Shown here piece after piece: positions 56,995 to 64,000 of a stretch of 64,000 nucleotides of DNA. The notes under the pieces are model-generated. The model did no database searches. It saw only the letters and a program-made list of their open reading frames with translations, and had not been told where the DNA came from. The stretch spans positions 1,116,001 through 1,180,000 of the forward strand of contig WACJ01000078.1 in the NCBI GenBank assembly GCA_008973525.1. The letters are read 5' to 3'. Numbering within the stretch: position 1 is the stretch's first letter; each line of letters opens with the position of its first letter. Both the position numbers and the translations under genes were made by a program. Source of the stretch: Stenopsyche tienmushanensis. Its lineage: Eukaryota > Arthropoda > Insecta > Trichoptera > Stenopsychidae.

Positions 56995-57875
56995 TCCTTT
57001 GTAACTTTCTAAATAACTCTCTTAGATCAAAAGCATTTTCAAAGTTTATATTGAAAATGTTACTGTGTATTAAGGTATGACGGCAGTTTCTACTTATAAT
57101 CATAGATCATGAGCTGAGATAGACCAAATACTTTTGTTCGTGGTAATTATGAAAATAGCTAAAGTTATACAAGGCTTAATGTTAATCAAAGTGAATAATT
57201 AAACCAAAGAAGTGATAAATTACCGCCAAAAAGCAAACAATTGAAAAACGCGGTGAAGCCTCCATACAAAATTAGAGCTCCTTAGCTTTTATTAAGACTC
57301 CTCTGATGAATTAATTAAAAACGTATAAAAAGCTAACTAAGCGACTCAGACTTTACAAAAAAAAAATTGATGGAATTTACTAAACTCGTTCATTTCGATA
57401 CAAAAATATAATACGTAAAAATGAATTTTATCCAAGAACGTATTGATCGACGTGATTCCACGTTGATTACGTGAGTAATAAATTCTCCCGAGTACTTCCA
57501 GATGTAAATTTTCCTATGTAAAAATGAGAAATGAGGAAAAAAGATCCACAATAACCACTTTTAAATGAAATTCTTTGCGCTACAAAAATTTTCCGACATT
57601 TCCATTACAGTAATTATTTTAAATTTATGCAGATTCTATTACGAAAAAATTCTGTTATACAATCGAAAATATTTTTTAACACATTAACACGAATATGGCG
57701 CAAAAATATGCCTTAAAAAACATCAAAAATGTAATTATGCCAATAATATGCCAATTATATTTCATGCATATTTATTATACGTTAAAACCTTTTTGATGAA
57801 GTTTGAAAAAAGTTTTTGAATTTTAATCTAAAAACTGCTCTAATGCTGGAAACGAAAACCATCACAAAAAAAATA
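56995..57875. other. No supported gene
   Basis: AT-rich; no frame or repeat to report. Confidence 0.4.
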
Positions 57876-57879
57876 ATTT

Positions 57880-58200
57880 GTACTGGTTGTCACGATTTCA
57901 ACCCTTTAAGTAATTTTAAATTTAAAAAATGAAAAAGATTCTTAATTAGGGAAAATGTCGCTATAGTTCCTACCTCAGAAGGAAAAAAATAATTTTATTT
58001 TCACAAAATGCTGACTGTTTAAAAATGATATTTTTTCATAGGCTTATTATTTTTTTTAAATATTTAAATTAAAATTTTGACATTAATCTGGTGCAAACAA
58101 TAAAAGATTATTTTCAAATTTAAAGTAAATCAATTAATTAAAACTTGAGATATGATGTCAACCGTGTTGAAAAGTAGTTTCGAATAAAACGCGTTTAACG
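57880..58200 (+). repeat. Family F repeat
   Basis: gtcacgatttcaacccttta at its start (inverse of 3302-3320), cgctatagttcctacctcag, then aattaaaacttgagatatga and tgtcaaccgtgtt. Truncated before the second half seen at 50530-50690. Confidence 0.6.
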
Positions 58201-58543
58201 CTCTTTGCGGTCCTATGTCGAGTCTGGCTCGACATTTTGTTTCTACATTTTTTTTCCACGCAAATTTAAAATCAAGTAATTTTATTATGCGTATCGTGTT
58301 TAAGACAGTATTTAAAAAGGAATGTTAGTTTTTATGATCCTTCATAGTGTTTCGCCTCTCCGCTAGAAATATAAAAGAAAGGGCCTCTTGATGCGCGCTT
58401 TCGAAACTAACGAATGTACAAAAAGTCTAAAATTGTTAACATAAAACAGTTATGTATATAAATATTGAATTGCAAGAATTAGGCAAGAAGGTTTAATAAT
58501 ATGAATATCGATAAAAAATTGATACATATTACATTCGTAAAAT

Positions 58544-58845
58544 ATGTCAAACGAAGTTGTTATGCATTTTAGCATAAAAAGTTCAAGGAAAGACCTAGGC
58601 TTGGTAGGATATTCGGAGCTGTATTTTTTAAATGAAGGTCCTTCCAGTGAAATAAACAAAAAAAATAAAGAGAGAACTTCACAAGTGCTTAACTTCAAAC
58701 AATGAAATTTATAAAGATCTCTTTGCCAAAAGCGAACAATCGTAAACAACAGATTTTCCGCGAAAATGGAGCAATGAAGGCGAGATGCTGCAAAAGAAAA
58801 TGGCGAAAATATCTCAGTTATAAAAAAAACACTCTCGCTCAATGA
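58544..58845 (+). pseudogene. Two overlapping short ORFs (ATGA junction)
   Basis: 58544-58705 (53 codons, ATG; contains SRKDLGLVGYSELYFLNEGP) and 58702-58845 (47 codons, ATG; MKFIKISLPKANNRKQQIFR and a basic tail) overlap by four bases at ATGA. A 130-codon minus frame (58842-58450) is antisense to both. Either pair could be chance; the plus frames have the more protein-like residue mix. No family recognised. Confidence 0.2.
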
Positions 58846-58924
58846 TGATTAATATGATGTTATAGCAATTTGCAATAAATTTTAATCATCATAGTTAAAA
58901 AAAAAATAGTTATATTGAAAAGTT

Positions 58925-59530
58925 GCGTTTCGAAAGCGCTTATCCTTTACAGAATGTGCCAAAGATCGAAAAATATTATAATCCGCTGGAGTCAGGTCCG
59001 GTGAATACAGAGGGCGTTGAAGTTCTTCCAATTTTAATTGCATTGTCATGTTGCAGAATCATTAAATTGTTCCTGAGTAATTTTCGACGTTTGAATTTGC
59101 AATTGCTGACAATACACATCTGCAGTTATTATTTCGCCAGGTTTCATAAATTCACAATGAATAATTCCTTGAACATCCCACCAAACGCACAATAGAGTCT
59201 TGCGGGTCGTCAACCCAGGCTTCGGAATCGGAAATGTCTTTTGTCTTAGCGAAAACCATTAACGTTTACGACTTATGTTGTCATAAACAACTCATTTTTC
59301 ATCCCCAGTCACAATTCTGCGCAAAAAGGGACGAACTTTTTGCATTGACAACAAAACTTTGCACGTGTTTCGTCGCTCTCCTTTGTTATTGTCAGATAGT
59401 TCGTGCAGCATCCAAACCCTCATTAGATTTACCTTCCTGATACGTTTTAAATGCTTTTGAGCTCTTAAATATGATGAATGTATCCTCTGCAATAATTCTA
59501 GAGGATCTGTTTTCACTATGGTTCTCAAAT
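58925..59530 (-). mobile_element. Mellifera-type mariner, central part
   Basis: The minus frame 59528-59292 ends VWMLHELSDNN, then KVRPFLRRIVTGDEK: the mariner WVPHEL and first catalytic motif with its aspartate kept. Beyond a stop, other frames show a YDN-RKR remnant, WDVQGIIHYE-like and LLQHDNA-like scraps, and PLYSPDLTPADYNIF-type sequence near 59010-58950. Several frameshifts. Terminal repeats were not located. Confidence 0.8.
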
Positions 59531-60009
59531 ATGTCGTGTATCAAAATCGGCAAGGACTTATCAATACATCTAATATTATAGCTTTTTTATGTATTTGTCT
59601 GCTTGATAATGCAGATAAATTTGAATATTAACTATAATTATCAAAATTAAATAAATATCAAGTATACAATCTTCCGATAGAAAAGCTGCATTGCCATATG
59701 GTAACGCTCGTCTTTAAAAGAAGCGTTTACTATAAACATGCGGTAAAAATTTCAATCAATCTTTAAAAAAGCAATGGTTTTAAACGAACTTATTGAAAAT
59801 CTTTATTCACAAATTATAGAATTTATTTCAAGTGAAATTCTTACAGTCATAATGGCGTTGAAAATGACCCAAATGGATTGATATTAAACGGATGTAAATA
59901 ATTTGAAAGATGGCGTAGCATAACAATCATTTGGTATTTCATTTCATGAGGTCATTGTCGGCCACATAGATATGGTTTTTTAGTACAAGATTATCTTCTT
60001 CTGATCTCC

Positions 60010-60250
60010 CGTGAGCGGAGCTTAACTGTCGTACTGTGTACGCATCTTTCCTCTCCCCATCCCCGTAGCCCACACCTCACTTCACCAGATCAATGTGCGC
60101 CAACATGGAACATCTGTTAAACGTCTCGCATAATAAATTGCATACACAAACAATACTTGTTTTAATTGAAAAATGTTCACAGAGATGCGCACAATAGCTC
60201 CTCAAAGTTTCATTGCAATCGAATGAATAGTATAGGAGTGTTTTTAAGAT
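60010..60250 (-). repeat. Family P fragment, inverted
   Basis: gtgagcggagcttaactgtc, atgtgcgccaacatggaaca, gcatacacaaacaatacttg and cattgcaatcgaatgaatag are inverse matches to 8270-8460. Confidence 0.6.
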
Positions 60251-60344
60251 ATGATCGTAAATCGTATCATTTGCATATTTTGATGTAAGCTTTCTGTTTA
60301 ATTAGTCCTTAGTGATTAAATTACGAAACTATCAATAGGCACCC

Positions 60345-60432
60345 TATGTAGTTGTTACAGCTACGAGATTACAAACGAGCCTGCGGGAAAAATACCTCTT
60401 CTCGCGGCCAAGGCTATCCGTCGACTCTCTTT
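60345..60432 (-). mobile_element. LTR family K fragment, long-palindrome subtype
   Basis: gttacagctacgagattaca, then the core 60381-60407 (ctgcgggaaaaatacctctt and its partial complement), then gccaaggctatccgtcgact. Inverse of 3994-4080. Confidence 0.5.
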
Positions 60433-60434
60433 TT

Positions 60435-61920
60435 ATGCTACATGTACATCTGCATTCTTCTTTCTTAGATGTGATGCGGGGAATAAAGGAAACCGACACA
60501 TGCGTTTAAAGATAGATAGACGCTCATAGATATCAGATTCTGCTTTGGCAAAACCCAGATATTTCATCCAGATATGGCATTCTTCTGCGCAGGCGTACTC
60601 AGTCTATTAATTTTGTGATCAGCCCACGTGATTCGTTTGATGCGTCAAATAGACAACTATGATTGACTGAAGAGACGTTTCACTATTAATTTAGTATTTA
60701 TAGATATAAGCCGGACCCGAAATAATTCGTCCATTTTTTGATTTGAATTGGAATGCAATACACAAAAGCCAATAAAACAGTCAAAGATGTTAATGATGCA
60801 GTGGCAATAGTCATCAGATGCCAATATTAATTCCAGATATTTAAATCGGGCAATAAAAGCTTATGGGATGAAATGAAAAGGCGATGAATCTTGAATTTTG
60901 CTAATCGTGTCAGATCCAAATCGAGGAGTAATCGCTTAAGCTGGCTTCCCAATGGATTACTGTGAAAACACATTTTCATCGGTAAAACGAATAGGATGGA
61001 TGTTTTATAGGGTAGGATGGATACCAATGAGGGACAACACTGCGCCCTTATGAAGTAAAATTGATTCTGGATAAAATACGGGAATTAAATTGGGAAGTGT
61101 AACCGCATATTCTTTTTATTTATTGCCATGACGGATTGCCATAATTACAGATCCATCACCATATATTTAATGTAGTAAATTGTATCGAAATAATTTAGGA
61201 AGTACATCAATTTAACGTATCTGTTTCAATCCTTATCGCAAGTAATTCTTTTTCGTTTTTTTTGAACCAATTTGTTATATTCATAATTATGATAAAAAGG
61301 GGATTATACCGTTTTCGCCTGGAATCCCCATTAAAAACGCTATGCTGGTAAGCAACTATCTTCGCAACGAGGCATATTAAATTTTTAATTTTGAAACGGG
61401 AAGACATTCAAACGGGAACAAAGAGAAATATGTTTTTGAATTCCTCAGTTTCTCAATAGTGACGGTGATAAATTCTGGAATGGAAGTATTGAATATATGA
61501 ATGCCTCGTGCTCGGGTGCCATGACAATTTTCCAGGTAATCTAACATATTAATAATACAATAAAGGGCATATTAGTCAGCACATCTGCCATTTTGAATAA
61601 AGATCAAAGGGTCTTTCTATTAAAGCCTTAATAAAGGTGTTCGCTTCACGCGTAGACTTTGATACCGCATGAGCCGAGAATGCAAATTGTTGTACGTTCT
61701 TTCAGCCGATGGCTTTTACCCCGACACATCTGGCTTTTATTAAAAAAATAGGGGTAACAATCTCAAAATAAAACATTTCGAATTTATATCTTCTCGAAAA
61801 TGAGCAATTTGAATATTCAAATTCGATGACTTCTGGATGGACGGGGATGAAAGTATTGCTGAAGGATGCGCTTGAGAATCGAACCAAATACTCAATATTC
61901 ATATTTCAAGCTTATGCAAT
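60435..61920. other. No supported gene
   Basis: Unremarkable AT-rich sequence with short frames on both strands (60827-61027, 61207-61407, 61702-61902, all minus), none with a recognised motif. Confidence 0.35.
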
Positions 61921-61924
61921 TTAA

Positions 61925-62345
61925 CAAGGGTAGAATCTTTAAGAGGGTATTTTAGTCCAGAGGCATATATTTTAGGGCGTTTTTCAAGTTCCATAAAAAA
62001 ACCATTTTTTGTCTTATTTTTTATAGTTTTATATTTTTTTAAATAGTTAAAAATATTTTTTTTACGTAAATCTGATAGAAACGATAGAAAATTTTATAAA
62101 AAAGATTTATTCTAAATTTGAAGTAAATCGCTCAATTAAAACATGAGATATCATGTCAACTGTATTAACTTCAAGAAAAGAAAGATTTCATTCTGATAGT
62201 TGCCGCGTCACTAAAAAAGCTATAACTGCATAAATAATTAAAATTTAGGAAATTCCTTTGGAGGATATATTCTTAAAGGTCTACGCTTTAAAAAGATAAG
62301 AAAAAAAAACATATTTTTCAAAATTATAAGCTATAAACACCCACT
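61925..62345 (+). repeat. Family F repeat with left extension
   Basis: agtccagaggcatatatttt then gggcgtttttcaagttccat at the left resemble 9110-9160. Then tcaattaaaacatgagatat, catgtcaactgtatt, gttgccgcgtcactaaaaaa and gctataactgcataa follow the F order. Confidence 0.6.
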
Positions 62346-63135
62346 TAATGATTGTTCTTTCGTTTTGCGATTCGAACGTTTCTTTGAGTGAACTCACTGA
62401 CCCTTATCCTTAATCGATCAAGAGAAAATTGGGTTCCAATTCAAGTTGAGCTTTTTAAACAACAAAAACATAAGGCTTTACGAAGATCAGCAATACAAAA
62501 GGTGGCCATTTATAGGGAGAAAAGGAAAAAAAATATTAAGATTTTCCCAAAAAAAGAATCCCTTTGTATGCGGAAAACGTGTGGGTAAATATTCTATGCG
62601 ATATTTATTAGATTAAAATTGTTTTCGTAGGTGTTCTGTGGTGAATAACAGGGATTTAGATATCCGATTTTGTCCAAGAAATCCGTAACTGTAGCTCTTA
62701 CATACAATATGTCTGGATATAACTTGCTAAAACTAGTTTTCCATGGAGTACTATGCATTGTTCGCAATTTTCCTTTGTATCTCATTTGATTCGAGATGAT
62801 ACTTTATATTTTCGCAGCAAATTGAAAGGCTTCTTCAAAAATAAGCTATCGTTAAGATTTCCACGAGCTTTTTGTGACATATTTGTATCTTATTGTATAA
62901 GGGATTTATTTAAAAAATGCGCAGAATTAACAATGAAATGAAATTTTAATGCACACAAAAGGACTTTGAAATCAATTTCAAAATCTTTTTTAAAATTAAT
63001 ATGTATTGATTTTTATATAAGGGATATCGAAAAGTATTCGCGTATTTAGTAGAGCCCTTGGAGTTGCTCCCCACTCCCCGTGTGTGCTTCAGGACGTGAT
63101 AAAAATCTTTATTTACCTTGGAGAAGGATCATCTA
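62346..63135. other. No supported gene
   Basis: AT-rich with chance-length frames (62388-62588 +, 62594-62785 -, 62753-62941 +). Confidence 0.35.
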
Positions 63136-63139
63136 CGAG

Positions 63140-63200
63140 ACTACAAGGGACCCGTTGGAAGATCACATCTTCCCGCGACCAATGCTATCGTTTAACTGCT
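63140..63200 (-). repeat. Family K palindrome remnant
   Basis: The core 63154-63177 reads gttggaagatcacatcttcc, self-complementary around gatcacatc, followed by gcgaccaatgctatcg where intact copies have gccaaggctatccg. Confidence 0.45.
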
Positions 63201-63564
63201 CGTTTTTTTCTTTCTGGAGTGTTTGCATTACAAAATCGCAAACGTACTGTTATTGATACGCATTTTTTTTTACATTCTACTTCATAATTGATTGTTTGGG
63301 ATGAAATCGGGGTTTGTTTACAGGAGACAACTCCAATTTTTTAAATTTGGAAAAAATATTTCTGTTTAATTCATAGTTTAAGTCAGTCTGTGTATTGTGT
63401 ATAGCGAAAAAAAAAAACCTCAGCACAGTGCATAAAAATATGCTTCCCGTGCGTAATGTGTTAGCAGTGGTTACATCAAAGAGTATTATTTCACGGCTGA
63501 ATATAAAATCGTTTTTTTTTTATTTAACAAGTATCAAAAAAATAATCATTCAAGCAAAATATTA

Positions 63565-63596
63565 AGTTTGGGCCACTTTTCGTGCCACTGAGTGTA
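63565..63596. repeat. Family H terminal repeat, single end
   Basis: agtttgggccacttttcgtg then ccactgagtgta matches the right end of the mini-MITE at 33731-33834. No partner end was found before the window ends; the remaining 400 bp are AT-rich without a supported gene. Confidence 0.6.
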
Positions 63597-64000
63597 TAAT
63601 TAATTAATAAAATTTAAAAAATAGCAACAAAGCAGCCTGAATTTCTTGAATAACTCTAACAATTATATACATCTTAATCTCATGTGTTTATTTACATTAA
63701 GTCTGACACCACATTTTTCCTCACGCGAGGCTTAATTGAAGCTTTCCAGATGTCTTCAGAGGATATAATGTTCATAAATTATCCTCGCATCTTCATTTTG
63801 TTGCTTTAAATGTCAGCATATATTTATTTGCGAACACAAAGAGCGTTATTTTCCAAAATGATTCCATAATAATGACATATTTAATTTCCAATTTGATAGG
63901 AAGTCTTGATGTTTTTGCCCTTTGTCCTGGTGTTGAAACACGTATTCTATGTAAATTTAAATAGTATAGCAATAATTAATGTTGGCAAGTATTATTTTTA

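Overview
This is a eukaryotic, very A+T-rich (roughly two thirds or more by eye), gene-poor and repeat-rich window. I could identify no intact host gene, rRNA, tRNA or CRISPR array. The mix of mariner/Tc1-type, hAT and pogo/Tigger transposon remains, plus LTR pieces with a tRNA-Leu-type primer site, points to an arthropod, most likely an insect. No species call is possible from the sequence alone. In DNA this A+T-rich, open frames of 60-100 codons arise by chance dozens of times in 64 kb, so ORF length alone was not taken as evidence.

Most of what can be read is transposon debris, sorted here into families by cross-matching within the window. Family A is a mariner-type transposon with eight 5'-end or coding fragments. 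Family B is a Tc1/mariner-like DDE element with about ten deletion derivatives, several with both terminal inverted repeats. Family C is another DDE element; a 65-bp piece of its transposase gene has been amplified into a minisatellite. Family D is a GC-richer repeat of about 0.45-0.7 kb in three copies. Family E is a TIR element of about 530 bp. Family F is an AT-rich repeat in five copies. Families G, H, I, P and T are shorter. Family K consists of LTR fragments that carry a palindrome and a tRNA-Leu primer site. There are also a mariner of about 900 bp with both ends, a 525-bp element with perfect 22-bp TIRs, a hAT element of about 1 kb, hAT/ZBED-like and Tigger pieces, and a non-LTR retrotransposon tail.

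Layout: 1-9 kb holds B, K, A, F, G, C (with hAT inside) and P. 10-16 kb holds the C minisatellite, P, an unidentified coding-like island, A, the LINE tail and D. 16-26 kb holds E, B, D, Tigger and a second coding-like island. 26-34 kb holds P, G, hAT and mariner scraps, a hAT element inside K sequence, A, and a third island. 34-41 kb holds B copies, a Tigger split by a mariner, an (ATTT)n tract and a large nested B/K composite. 41-49.5 kb holds coding-like debris, a perfect-TIR element, D, F, A, K, B and the best unidentified broken gene (46.58-47.42 kb, minus). 49.5-64 kb holds A, F, B, I, K, E, two mariner fragments and P in AT-rich filler.

The most interesting unexplained content is a set of frame-broken, protein-like islands that match none of the transposon families I recognise. 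They could be decayed host genes, unrecognised transposons or old viral integrations; translated searches would decide. The second is the K palindrome, which varies in sequence between copies yet stays self-complementary.
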